Shown: positions 19,680 to 29,135 of the stretch, in pieces | Layout: the number at the start of each line of letters is the position of its first letter | How positions within the stretch are numbered: the stretch's first letter is position 1 | NCBI GenBank assembly: GCA_013416795.1 | Contig: RQSC01000523.1 | Location: 267,435 to 315,754, forward strand | From: Prasinococcaceae sp. CCMP 1430 | Taxonomy: Eukaryota; Prasinodermophyta; Palmophyllophyceae; Prasinococcales; Prasinococcaceae | Direction of reading: 5' to 3' | Length of the DNA: 48,320 nt | Notes under the pieces: generated by a model | The model's input: only the letters and a program-made list of their open reading frames with translations | Database searches by the model: none | What the model was told of the DNA's origin: nothing | Translations under genes and position numbers: made by a program

Positions 19680-20594
19680 TTACTTGCTGCCATAGGCGTA
19701 CCGCGAGATGGGGTCCATGATGACCGCCTCGCCAGCCTCGAGAGCCTTGCCGCTGCGCTTCGCCGCGGTGGCCTTCGCCCACTCGTCGGTCATCGTGCGC
19801 GGAGTCTCGCCTGTTTGCCCGCGCACGCGTTTGTATGCGAGTCCAGCAAGGCGCAACGAGGGCAAGCGGGGTTGGGGCCGAGAAAAAAGGGGGTGCCGGC
19901 GTCGTGGGCGCATGCACGCAAACGTGTTGGCAGGTTCGGTGTTGGGTGTCAGGAGGGGAGGATGGCAGGAAAAGTGCAGCGGACGCGCGCGTGTCTTGTC
20001 AGCGCCGCGGACCAGACATCACGAGCTCGGTGCGTCTCACCGCCGCCGTCTGGACGCCATCGCTACGCCCAGCGTTGCAACGTGATAGGCACAAGGCCAA
20101 GTGAACCTCGGGTGCACGTAGCACAATGGCATGCGGACCGGCGGGGCGCCCCAAGCCAGGGCATCCGCTCGCTCCCCCCCTTCTTCCCCCACGCCCTCTT
20201 TGAGCGCCCACGCCGCGTGGGCCAGCGCTCTGAGCGCCGGGCGAGTCATGCAGTGCGCATTAGGGTTGGCGCTGACCAGCGCTCTGACGTACCGCCGAAC
20301 ACCTTCATGTTGCGCGTCATGTGGAAGAGCGTGCCAGCACCGATGACGCCGCAGGCGAGGCCGGCGGCGATGAGCTGGGGCGAGGCGCCCTTGCGCCCCA
20401 TGCCAATCACATACTTTGCCGTCTTCGCCGCCTGCGCCAGGACGCGCGTGGCGGGGCCAGGGCGGGCGCGCGCACCGGTCAGCGCCGAACCCAAAGGCGC
20501 GGCGCGCGCATCCGTCGCAGCAGCCGCGGCGCGCGCGCGGGCGGGCGGGCGGGCGAGGCTGCGACCGCGCGCGCTGCATGCGCACCTCCGCCAT
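19680..20594 (-). CDS. Small single-pass protein, probably mitochondrial inner membrane
   Basis: Proposed three exons: 20594-20586 (only ATG GCG GAG), 20431-20293 and 19810-19680, giving 92 residues. Junctions are GAG/GTGCGC ... GGCGCAG/GCG (phase 0) and GGCG/GTACGT ... AACAG/GC (phase 1). The protein is AAKTAKYVIGMGRKG, then one helix (LIAAGLACGVIGAGTLFH), MTRNMKVFGG, ETPRTMTDEWAKATAAKR, and a DPISRYAYGSK end. Size, one helix and basic flanks are typical of supernumerary respiratory-complex subunits, but I cannot assign it. The last two exons are well supported; the 9-nt first exon is inferred because the helical frame itself has no ATG. Confidence 0.65.
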
Positions 20595-20623
20595 GGTTCC
20601 ACCTCGGAGAAGGGGCGGAGAAG

Positions 20624-20624
<1 letters not shown>

Positions 20625-20665
<41 letters not shown>
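20625..20665 (+). repeat. Homopolymer of 41 G
   Basis: Uninterrupted G run between the divergent starts of two small genes (20594 and 20967). Strong G-quadruplex potential. Length may be inexact since long homopolymers are hard to sequence. Confidence 0.9.
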
Positions 20666-20666
<1 letters not shown>

Positions 20667-20736
20667 AGCGCGGCACGCGCTGAGTGGCGCCTCCCCTCCA
20701 CCTTCGCGCATGACTTTGCGCGCGCGATTTGCTCCG

Positions 20737-20778
20737 TTTGTTTGTTTGTTTGTTTGTTTGTTTGTTTGTTTGTTTGTT
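20737..20778 (+). repeat. (TTTG)10 microsatellite
   Basis: About ten perfect TTTG units starting at 20737, followed by a T-rich then A-rich stretch (20785-20865). It is the most AT-rich part of this divergent promoter. Confidence 0.9.
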
Positions 20779-20966
20779 CGCTTCGATTTTTTTGGTCACG
20801 TCCCTTCCAGACTTTGTGGCTGTTTGGGTTCTCCAGGAGAAAAAAAGGAAAAAGAAGAAAAAAGAGGTTGGCCGAGCTGGTCGGGGATGCGCGCCACACA
20901 CACGCGCGCCGGCGCTCCCCCCCCCACCCCCCACCCTACGCCTTCCGCGCGCGCGCGCCTGCTGCC

Positions 20967-21785
20967 ATGCTGCCTTCGAATTCGTTCGCCAACGTACGTG
21001 CCGCTTGCGCGGGCGCGCGCGCAACGCGGCGCCCCGCCGCGCGGCGCAGTAGTGCAAACCTAAAACGTGCACGGGCGGCGCAGGCAGCAGCGAGCAGCGC
21101 CGCGTGTGCGCCGACCGGTGCCCTTCCGCGCTCTCGCACGGTTCGCGCAATCGCAGCATTGTGTTGCGCGGCGTGTGCTGACGCGCGCGCGCTCACCGCC
21201 GGGCTTTCCTTCCCTCCCTGCGTGCGCCTCCATTGCTGCGCACTCTGCTGCGCGCATTCGTGCGCGTGCGCGCCTTGGGCGCGCGTGTCCAACACATCGT
21301 GTTGTGCCTGTCCTGCGCGCCGCCACGCCGCGCGCACGCGCCCTCCCATCGCGCGATTCTGTGCCGCCCCCGTACCTCGCCGCGCGCTCGGGGCATCACT
21401 CGTGTCCTTGTGCTACGATGACACACGCTCGCAGGCTGCACGGGTTGCGGCCGTCACTGTCGGTGTCGTGTGGGGCGCGTCCAAGATGACGGTGGTCAAG
21501 GTGCGTGCATCACGCACGCGGGGGCTGGAGCCTCACCTACCGCACCGTGCCGCGTACGCAAACCGCGACCACCACCGCGCCACGCGCGGACGCCACACCA
21601 CATGCCCGCCTTGGCAGTTGGATCGTAGATGCGCTAGAATCACGACATGTGCCATGCGTGCCGCTGTGCATGCGCTGGCAGTGCGCTGACGCGCTGTTGC
21701 ATGACCCCTCCCCGCCCACTCGCCCACTCCCGCGCATGCGCACCCGCAGATGACGACCCCGAAGTCGGACTCTTCGGGTCACTAG
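20967..21785 (+). CDS. Very small spliced gene, hydrophobic 42-residue product
   Basis: Proposed three phase-0 exons: 20967-20993 (MLPSNSFAN), 21435-21500 and 21750-21785. Donors are AAC/GTACGT and AAG/GTGCGT; acceptors are CTCGCAG and CACCCGCAG. The product is MLPSNSFAN, AARVAAVTVGVVWGASKMTV, VK, MTTPKSDSSGH. One hydrophobic helix and a short polar tail recall small mitochondrial ATP-synthase or respiratory subunits, but the family is not recognised. All four splice sites are consensus and keep frame to a stop. A further exon inside the 441-nt first intron is possible. Confidence 0.45.
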
Positions 21786-22063
21786 CGCCGCCGCGCCCCA
21801 TGGCAGGCGTGGGGCCGCCCTGCGAGCCCGGAGCGCCCGCGCCCGATTGGCGCGGCGCCGCCGCCCACGCCGCACGCTGCAGGCCGCCGCCGCGTAAACA
21901 ATTTTGGAGCATGGCGGGCGCAGCCTGCGGCCCGCTGCCTGCGGCCCGCAGCCCGCGCGGCGAGGAGCAGTGCGGAGTCGGCGACCCCCGGGGCGTGCGC
22001 GCTGGGCGGGACGCCTGCCCCCCACCTCGCCTCGACACTTGCCGGTGCGCTCCGCGATTGCNG

Positions 22064-22782
22064 GCGCGAGCCGCGCGGGCGCTGAGGCCGCGCTCGCGGC
22101 GGCGCGCGGCGGTGGCGCGGCCGGAGGCGAAAGCGCTATTCCAACCGAGGCTGCAGCAGGGGGATTAGCCGCAAGTGGGGGCGCAGACGTGTATGCGTAC
22201 GCGCCGGTGCGTCCTCCCGTGGGTGGCCACGCGCAAACGCATTCAAACGGCCGCGGGCGCGGTAGCGCTGCAGAGCCAAGCGCGTACTGGCATGAGCCCG
22301 ACGACCCACACGACCCACTGCTCGCCGCTGCGCGGCGCGCTGCGGGACTCGTGGCGCTAGTGCCCTCTGAGCGCGGCGTCTATTCGCGCCACCCGGACAT
22401 ACGGCAGATGCAGTTGGAAAGCGACGACTTCGCGTCGTCGGACGACGACGGCAATGTTGGCAATGATGGCTGGCCGTCCAACACAGCTGAGCCCGTCGTA
22501 CGCGCGCGCGGCGTGCCGCGGGCGACGGTCGATGCGCTGCAGGCCGCGACTGACGGTGTCGCGCTGCTTGCACGCGCGCGCGCGAAAGGCGACGGCGGGC
22601 CGGTGTGCGCGGTGTGCCTCGACGCCCTCTGCGTGGCGACACCTGGCGACGCCGCTTGCGTCGCCGAGCTCAGCTCAGGCCTGCTCGCACTGCCGTGCGC
22701 GCACGTGTTTCACGCGCGCTGCATCCGGCCGTGGCTCAGCCGCGATACGCGCTGTCCGTCGTGCAGGCAGTCAGTCGTATGA
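22064..22782 (+). CDS. RING-H2 ubiquitin ligase, partial at 5' end
   Basis: The C-terminal RING-H2 finger has all eight ligands: VCAVCLDAL, then LPCAHVFHARCIRPWL and RCPSCRQ (C3H2C3). Upstream is a disordered Ala/Gly/Asp-rich segment with an acidic patch (ESDDFASSDDDGNVGNDG). No membrane helix is seen in this exon. RING-H2 proteins of this sort recruit E2 enzymes to transfer ubiquitin. The exon start is set at 22064 because the sequence GATTGCNG reads as a CAG acceptor if the ambiguous base 22062 is A. The first exon with the ATG is not identified, although 21911 offers an ATG in another frame. Confidence 0.75.
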
Positions 22783-22923
22783 CCCGAGCCACGAGTAGCA
22801 AGCACCCGATGCACACGGGGCCGCGCGCACGCGCGCGCGCACAAGCGTCCACCGGCGCCAGCACTGAAGCTCGCGCCCGTGCCGCGACGCTGTTTGTGAA
22901 CTATGTACAGTACAGTCTACATA

Positions 22924-24430
22924 TTAATCGCCCACCGCAGCGACAGGACAGGCCGCCGAGCAAAGAGCGGCGTGGTCAAAAGACCCCACGCGGCTGGCGG
23001 CGGCCGCCGCAGCGTGGCCGCCCGGCTCGAAGCGCGAGATGTAGCCCAGCTGCGAGCGCAGCGCAGCGCCGAAGCCGTACGCCGCCCATCGCAGAAGCAG
23101 GCGGCCAACGACCGTCGCGGGATTGACGAGCACGCCGCTCCAGCGCGCAGCGCGCCGGAGGCCATCCGTGTACGCCGCAGCGCCGCGCCCGTCCCCTCTT
23201 ACCTCGATCCCGAGCGCGTCAGCAAGCGCATTGCCCTGCAGCACGCGTGTCGCGTGGGCGAGCTGTTCCGCTGTGGCACGGCGGGGCGGCCTCCCCTCTA
23301 CGGCAGCGAGCGTGGCCTTGGCGAGCTTCGTGGAGAGCTGGTCGGGCCACACCAGGTACACCCATATACTCTGGAGGGCAGCGCGCGCGTCGGGCAGCGA
23401 GCGGCACGCCAGGTTGTGCTCCTCATCGATGCCGATGCAGTGGCCGACTACCCGCCAGAGGTGCAGGAAGTCCTCCACGGCCTCGAGGCTGTCGCTGAGA
23501 TCCACCCCCAATCGCTCCAGGCCGTCAACCACCACCGCTGAGAAGGCCAACTGCGTGACGACCATGTCTATTTGGTTGATCGGTACCCCGTCGGCGGCGG
23601 CGACAGCTTCGTAGGCCGCGCTGCAAGAGAGGCGTGCGCGCACTGCCGCGTGCATGAGGCGCACGCGCACCACCGCGCGCCAGCCCGCCCCGTGGACCGG
23701 CACCATCGCTTCGGGGCCGGCCACCACAGCAGCGACCAGCTGCGCCGTCTCCAGGAGCCTCCGATAGGCGCGGTCGCACCCAGCGGCTGATGTGTCGCCG
23801 CGCAGCGCACCGCCGCATGAGAGCACGCGCGCGATGCGAGGCGCCGCGTACCCGCCCACGAGCGAGAGGTGCAGCAGGCAGGCGCCGCAACCGGGCAGGT
23901 AGCGGAGAAAGAACTCTGCCCCACGCGCGCAGCGAGCGGTGTCTGCCCACTCGGGCAGCGTTGAGACGTCCTCGAGCAGCGCGCGCGCGCGAGCATCGCC
24001 ACTGCCCGCCGCGCGCGCGAGGGCTCCCAGCGCGCAGCCGCTGTCCGCGAGCGCGCCCTCCTCGAGCCCACGCACCTCGGCGGGCGTGCGCGCCGGCAGA
24101 GCGAGCGTGCTGCGAAGGGACAGCAGCGGTGCGAGCAGCGGTTTGAGAGACGTGGGGAGCCACGACGTGGCCGCCGCGGGGACTTTCGCGCCGCCGCCTT
24201 CCCCACCGACGCCGCTGCCGCCCCGCTGCCGCCGCTCCCGCCGCCACTCAGCGAGCACCACCGGCAGCGTATCGTCGGCGAGCGCGTCCCCCCGCGACCT
24301 GAGCGGCTCCAGCTCGCGCGGGCGGCGGTGGGCCGCCGTCCACTCGAAGCCATTGCCCAGGTGCTCGACGGCGTCGCCGGGCGCGTACGCGTCGGCGTCG
24401 GCCGCGCACCGCGGCGTGGCGGCCCCGCAC
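22924..24430 (-). CDS. DUF2236/mpaB-Lcp type haem oxygenase-like protein, 5' end in gap
   Basis: About 500 residues to the stop at 22924, interrupted upstream by the N gap. It matches the ER-bound oxygenase mpaB / latex-clearing protein catalytic domain: LPEWADTARCARGAEFFLRY, VGGYAAPRIARVL, RRLLETAQLVAAVV, then GAGWRAVVRVRLMHAAVR (the His of LMHA is the expected haem ligand), PINQIDMVVTQLAFSAVV and DFLHLWRVVGHCIGI. Bacterial relatives cleave rubber; fungal MpaB cleaves terpenoid chains. The algal substrate is unknown, possibly a polyprenoid or carotenoid-like lipid. The Arg/Lys-Thr environment of rubber oxygenases could not be judged with the N-terminus missing. Confidence 0.8.
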
Positions 24431-24953
24431 NNNNNNNNNNNNNNNNNNNNNNNNNNNNNNNNNNNNNNNNNNNNNNNNNNNNNNNNNNNNNNNNNNNNNN
24501 NNNNNNNNNNNNNNNNNNNNNNNNNNNNNNNNNNNNNNNNNNNNNNNNNNNNNNNNNNNNNNNNNNNNNNNNNNNNNNNNNNNNNNNNNNNNNNNNNNNN
24601 NNNNNNNNNNNNNNNNNNNNNNNNNNNNNNNNNNNNNNNNNNNNNNNNNNNNNNNNNNNNNNNNNNNNNNNNNNNNNNNNNNNNNNNNNNNNNNNNNNNN
24701 NNNNNNNNNNNNNNNNNNNNNNNNNNNNNNNNNNNNNNNNNNNNNNNNNNNNNNNNNNNNNNNNNNNNNNNNNNNNNNNNNNNNNNNNNNNNNNNNNNNN
24801 NNNNNNNNNNNNNNNNNNNNNNNNNNNNNNNNNNNNNNNNNNNNNNNNNNNNNNNNNNNNNNNNNNNNNNNNNNNNNNNNNNNNNNNNNNNNNNNNNNNN
24901 NNNNNNNNNNNNNNNNNNNNNNNNNNNNNNNNNNNNNNNNNNNNNNNNNNNNN
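24431..24953. other. Assembly gap (523 N)
   Basis: Run of N separating the 5' parts of two divergent genes. Starts and promoters of both lie in it. Confidence 1.
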
Positions 24954-25626
24954 GTGCGCGGCGCGGGGCCGCCGCGGCCGCGCGCGCGTGGCAGCCGCGC
25001 TGCTGCCCCTGGCTGCTGCGCGTGCCGGCGATGCGGAGGTCGTCAAGGCCCTCCTCGACTACGTGCGTGCCGCGGGCGCCGTGGATGTTGTCGTTGACGC
25101 CGACGGCCGCACGCCCGTCCATTTCGCTGCGCTGCACGGCAACGCTGCGGCTGCCGCTGCGCTATGCGCGGCGGGTGCCGCCGTGGATGCCGCCGACGCG
25201 CTCGGTGCGACGCCCCTGCATCTTGCCGCCGAGGCAGGACACATCGTCGCGGTGGAGACGCTGCTGCGGCGCGGTGCCGATCATGCGCGCGCGGACCCCA
25301 AGGGCCTCACGCCCATGCACCGCGCGGCGCGGGCAGGCCACGCCGATGCGGTGCGCACGCTCGTCGCCGCGGGCGCGTCCGTGTGTGTGCGCGACGCCGC
25401 CGGGCGGCAGCCGCTGTCGCACGCGGCCGAGCGCGCGCGCGCGGCGTGCGTGTGCGCCTTGCTCGAGCTGGGCGCTGGCGCGCGTGAGGTGGACGGACGG
25501 GGCCGCAGCGCCCTCGAGTGGGCGCAGGCCGAGGGCACGTCGATGGCCACCGACAAACTGCTGCCGCGGTGGGCGGAGGTCCTGCGCGTGCTCGAGGGGC
25601 ACGTGCACGCGGCGCAGGGGGGGTAG
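24954..25626 (+). CDS. Ankyrin-repeat protein, 5' end in gap
   Basis: About 220 residues in frame from the gap to TAG at 25624-25626. Consecutive ankyrin repeats are visible: DGRTPVHFAALHGNAAAAAA, GATPLHLAAEAGHIVAVETL, GLTPMHRAARAGHADAVRTL, GRQPLSHAAERARAACVCAL and GRSALEWAQAEGTSMATDKL. The end (LLPRWAEVLRVLEGHVHA) is helical. Ankyrin arrays are protein-binding scaffolds and the missing N-terminal part may hold another domain. No function can be given. Confidence 0.85.
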
Positions 25627-26211
25627 GCTCGGTGCCCATGCGCGTGCACACACACAAACACACGCCCGCTGGCACAGGGGGCGATCCGATGGTAGCATAG
25701 GACAGGCCGGCTGGGGCTATAATATAACTGTAGAAATCCGCACCCAGTGCGTGTTAGCGCGCTCTGCACGCTCGAAAGTTGGCGTCCTTGTGCGTGCTCT
25801 CGATATGCCGCGCGGCACACTGCGCACATCATCTCCTACCATCGCCACCGCCCTCCCACGCAAACACTCAGCTCGCCTGCCGCGCGCGCGTGTAGCATGT
25901 GCTTTTGGTATGCGCGTGTATATCTCTCTGTGTGCGTGCGTGTATGTGTATGTGTGTGTGCTTAGTACACTGGCGCAGCCGGGCTACCGGCTGCTTCGAG
26001 ATCGTCGGCGAGCGCCACGGTAGCCGCGGCGAGTTCGCGCGCGGCGCTCGCAGCCTCCTGCAAGGCAGAAGCCACATCATCTGAGCTCCGGTCTGCGTCG
26101 GCTGTGCGCGACGTGCTGAGAGTCAGGTGCCCGCGCGTGCCAGACGCAAGCGCGCGTTGAGAGGTGAGCCTAAGCAGACACCCATCCACCTATCTATCCA
26201 CGCACACACAG
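25627..26211. other. Spacer with dinucleotide-rich tracts and a possible minus-strand exon
   Basis: Contains CA/GT alternation (25646-25665, 25915-25965) and a minus-strand frame ending at 25962 that reads DDVASALQEAASAARELAAA then TVALADDLEAAGSPAAPVY and stop. That frame could be a terminal helical exon, preceded by an acceptor-like CTCAG near 26082, but I find no convincing upstream partner. Confidence 0.25.
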
Positions 26212-26256
26212 GTAGGCAACGCGTGCGACGCGTCTAGCCGCAGCGCCTGCCACGCG

Positions 26257-26357
26257 ATGGCCGACGCGCTCAAGCCCGCCTACTTTCGTACCTTGTCGCT
26301 GGACGACCCTCAGCTCGTCGTCAAGGGGGTCGAGCGCCTCAACAATCGCCTCGCCGC
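26257..26357 (+). CDS. Possible first exon of an unidentified gene
   Basis: From ATG 26257 the frame reads MADALKPAYFRTLSLDDPQL then VVKGVERLNNRLA, with residue variety unlike neighbouring random frames. It either stops at TGA 26359 or leaves by a strong donor (CCGC/GTGAGT, near 26355-26358). An acceptor-like CACACACAG lies upstream at 26203-26211, so the exon could also be internal. No continuing exon before ribosomal protein S19 is convincing; the best candidates enter Arg-rich frames. Confidence 0.3.
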
Positions 26358-26361
26358 GTGA

Positions 26362-26895
26362 GTCGGCTCGCAGCGCGCCGGCCGCTCGAAGCACGTCCAC
26401 GCGGAAGGTCCGCATCGCGCCGCCTCGAAGCGCCTCGCGCGCAGCGCGCGCGTCGCCCGCAGAATCTACGAGCGCGAACGGCGGCAGCGGCGGAGGCACC
26501 GACAACCTCGACGCGTCGCCCTTCGCTCGGCTGGCCCGCGCGGCGGCCGCGGAGCGGCGCGGGCCCGAGCGGCGCGGCGCGCATAGGGCACTGCGCTCTG
26601 TTGGACGCGACGCAATGAATGCGCGCGGCGGAAGGCTGTGCAGAGCTGGGCGATGCCGCGTCGCGTCTCATGCGCGGGGGATGGGGTTGAGGAGGGGGAG
26701 GTCCTCATCTTGCCATGCCGTGTTGTGTCGCGCCACGCTGCGCGGATGGCATGAGAAGATCCCCGTGGTTAGTGCGGATGCGCGCGCGCCCTCGCGCGCC
26801 ACTCAGCGCGCTGACGCCCTCGCGATCTCGTCGCTACACCGCACGCCCCCGTGGACGCGCGCCGCGCCGCACTCCCGATCGCCGCCCGCGCAGCC
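26362..26895. other. Upstream region of the S19 gene
   Basis: 534 nt of GC-rich DNA. The base just before the S19 ATG reads CCCGCGCAGCC, so a 5' UTR intron ending there is possible. No gene is seen. Confidence 0.35.
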
Positions 26896-27421
26896 ATGTC
26901 GGCCAAGACCGTGAAGGATGTCCCCGCCGCGGCCTTCGTGAAGGAGTACGCCGCGCACCTCAAGCGCTCCGGCAAGATCGAGCTGCCCCCGTGGGTGGAC
27001 CTCGTGAAGACGTCGGTCGCCAAGGAGCTCGCGCCGTACGACCCGGACTGGTACTACATCCGCGCGGCGTCGATCGCCCGCCACGTGTACATCCGCCCGG
27101 ACGTGGGCGTCGGCGGCTTCAAGAAGCGCTTCGGCTCCAAGTACCGCCGCGGCACGCGCGCCATGCACCACCGCGATGCGGCCGGCGGCCACATCAGGCA
27201 CATGCTCCAGCAGCTCGAGGCGATCAAGGTCATCCGCAAGTCGGACAAGGGCGGGCGCCGCATCACCCCCGACGGCCAGCGCGACCTCGACCGCATCGCC
27301 TCCAAGGTGGTGCTCGCCGGTGAGTCCAAGGAGGAGGACGAGGACGAGGACGAGGACGAGTCCGAGGAGGAGGAGTCCGAGGAGGAGTCGGAGAGCGACG
27401 ACGACGACGACTCCGACGAGG
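26896..27421 (+). CDS. RPS19: 40S ribosomal protein S19 with acidic C-terminal tail
   Basis: Start ATG 26896 gives MSAKTVKDVPAAAFVKEYAAHLK, split here as MSAKTVKDVPAA and FVKEYAAHLKRSGKIELPPW. Family landmarks follow: DWYYIRAASIARHVYIR, GVGGFKKRFGSKYRRG, HHRDAAGGHIRHMLQQLE, GGRRITPDGQRDLDRIA. S19 is needed for 18S rRNA maturation and sits in the head of the 40S subunit. The usual protein ends here at ~145 residues. In this gene the frame continues through ~35 residues of almost only Glu, Asp and Ser to a donor (GAGG/GTGCGT at 27421/27422). A strong earlier donor (GCCG/GTGAGT at 27319/27320) would remove the acidic tail. The last exon and stop are not placed. Confidence 0.9.
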
Positions 27422-27897
27422 GTGCGTCGCGGCGCCGCGGCCGCCGCCGCAGTCGCAGCCGCTGCCTGTTGCGCGCCTGCGCTCTCGCTCGCGCGCGAGC
27501 ACCGGCCACGCGCGCCTTTCTGCGCTGCCGGCGGGGGACCCACTGCATGCCCGCCCAGCTGCTGACATCGAAGCGACCCTCACCCCGGACGCACGCGATC
27601 AACAGAGTAAGCGCAGCACCCGCAGCCACCGGCGCGCGCGTGCGCGCGGGCGGTGGCGAACAAACCGCTGCAAGCTGCTCTTCTGTAATCTGGCCGCCAG
27701 GGGCAGTGCGACGGCACTCCCCGCCCCTCTCCGGCGGCGGCAAGTGGGCTCGAGCGCGCGCGCGCGCGCTCTGCCTCCGTCGGTGGGATTTAACTACGCA
27801 ACCTCGTTGTGACCCCTTCACCGCGCACGCGTCACGCCGCGCGTCACGCCGCGGCGCCAGTGCCACGGGCGCGCCGCCAGCGCGCGCGGCGGAGGCG
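27422..27897. other. Spacer between S19 and Nudix genes, frame open throughout
   Basis: 476 nt with no stop in the S19 frame, so S19 and the Nudix protein are formally one reading frame of 628 codons from ATG 26896. The encoded text is Arg/Ala/Cys-rich and unlike any domain. I read it as S19 3' intron/terminal exon plus the Nudix promoter rather than a fusion. Confidence 0.5.
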
Positions 27898-28779
27898 ATG
27901 GTCGCGCTCGAGCCGCTGGCGGAGAAAGTGCGCGCGCTCAACCGCTTCGACATGGGAAACTTCGTGGCGCTGATGGACGGCGAGCGCAGCCTGGGCGCGG
28001 TGCACGAGGACGTGGCGCGCGAGCTGCTCGCGTACCCGGAGGCAGTCGCCGTGGACCTCGGCCGCCGTGAGGTGCGGCTGCGGCCGGGCAGCGCTGAGGA
28101 GCGCACGGAGCGCTTCGCCGCGATGGCAGCGGGGATGCACGAGGCTGGGCTCGTCCCCGGCTGGCGCGACGAGCTCTTCGCCGCGCAGCGCGGCTTCGGC
28201 ACCGAACCGGTCTTTCTGATCGAGCGTGCGGCCGTCCCGGTGTTTGGCCTGCGCGGCTACGGCGTGCACTGCAACGGCCTCGTGCGCCAGCCCGACGGCA
28301 GCCACAAGCTGTGGGTCGCGCGACGCGCCAAAGACAAGGCGACGTATCCGGGCAAGCTGGACCACATCGTCGCCGGTGGCCAGCCCGCGGGCATCGGGCT
28401 CATGGAGAACGTGATCAAAGAGTGCGGCGAGGAGGCGGGCATCCCGCCCGAGCTCGCCCGGCAGTGCGCGCGCCCAGCGGGCATGGTGAGCTACCGCATG
28501 GAGCTGCCCGACAAGAAGCAGCTCAAGCGCGATGTGCTCTTCTGCTACGATCTGGAGCTTCCTGAGGACTTCGTCCCCACCGCCGTCGACGGCGAGGTCG
28601 AGAGCTTCGAGCTCTGGGACATGGACGACGTGATGCACGCCGTCGCGCACACCGACGACTTCAAGCCCAACGTGGGGCTTGTCCTTATCGACATGTTCGT
28701 GCGGCGCGGCTACGTGACGCCCGATCAGCCGGGCTACATCGCGCTCGTCAAGAGCCTGCGGGCACTCGACTGCGCCTGA
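27898..28779 (+). CDS. Nudix hydrolase of the NUDT20/24 (thiamine-damage) type
   Basis: 293 residues from ATG 27898, single exon. The N-terminal DUF4743-like domain (VRALNRFDMGNFVALM, then LRGYGVHCNGLVR) precedes the catalytic part: LWVARRAKDKATYPGKLDH, AGGQPAGIGLMENVIKECGEEAGI with the Nudix core KECGEEAGI, then DVLFCYDLELPEDFVP, GEVESFELWDMDDV and DFKPNVGLVLIDMFVRRGY. This layout is that of plant NUDT20/24 and yeast YJR142W, which hydrolyse oxidised or damaged thiamine diphosphate forms. The Nudix Arg is Lys, as in that family. An organelle leader is not evident. Confidence 0.88.
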   Translation: MVALEPLAEKVRALNRFDMGNFVALMDGERSLGAVHEDVARELLAYPEAVAVDLGRREVRLRPGSAEERTERFAAMAAGMHEAGLVPGWRDELFAAQRGFGTEPVFLIERAAVPVFGLRGYGVHCNGLVRQPDGSHKLWVARRAKDKATYPGKLDHIVAGGQPAGIGLMENVIKECGEEAGIPPELARQCARPAGMVSYRMELPDKKQLKRDVLFCYDLELPEDFVPTAVDGEVESFELWDMDDVMHAVAHTDDFKPNVGLVLIDMFVRRGYVTPDQPGYIALVKSLRALDCA

Positions 28780-28899
28780 GTCACCCCCGGGCGGACGCGC
28801 CTCGGCGGCGGTGCGCGGACGCCGCGGGAGCGCGCGGGGGCCGCGGCGTGCAGCGTGCCAGCCACGCGCCGTTCCCCCGCTCGCGCCGTCACATGCGAT

Positions 28900-29135
28900 C
28901 CGATATTCTCTTTAAAAACAGCTACACCGTGGCGGAGTGTGATTATTTTATGCGTCCTCCATCGCGCGGCGGGCCGCCCGCCAAGGTGGAACCCACACAG
29001 CGTGTTTTGGTTTTGATCTTAACATGAAGCGAATCCTTCCTGCTTACTATATTCAAATTACATCTAAAATGGATTCCTTTATGTTTGTTGGACGGAAAAG
29101 GTTGCATGCAGATGTAATATGGTATGCATTTTGTG
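28900..29135. promoter_or_regulatory. AT-rich island upstream of eIF4A-III
   Basis: The most AT-rich patch of this half of the window, directly before the helicase gene. It contains ATTACATCT at 29055-29063 and its reverse complement AGATGTAAT at 29111-29119. It likely holds the promoter and 5' UTR. Confidence 0.4.

Noticed and set aside
24431-24953. Reading frames crossing the N gap on both strands
   Set aside because: Unknown bases cannot support coding; only the flanking parts are annotated.
27300-27425. Poly-Ser frame on the minus strand opposite the S19 tail
   Set aside because: It is the mirror of the acidic GAG/GAC repeat; the plus-strand frame continues S19.
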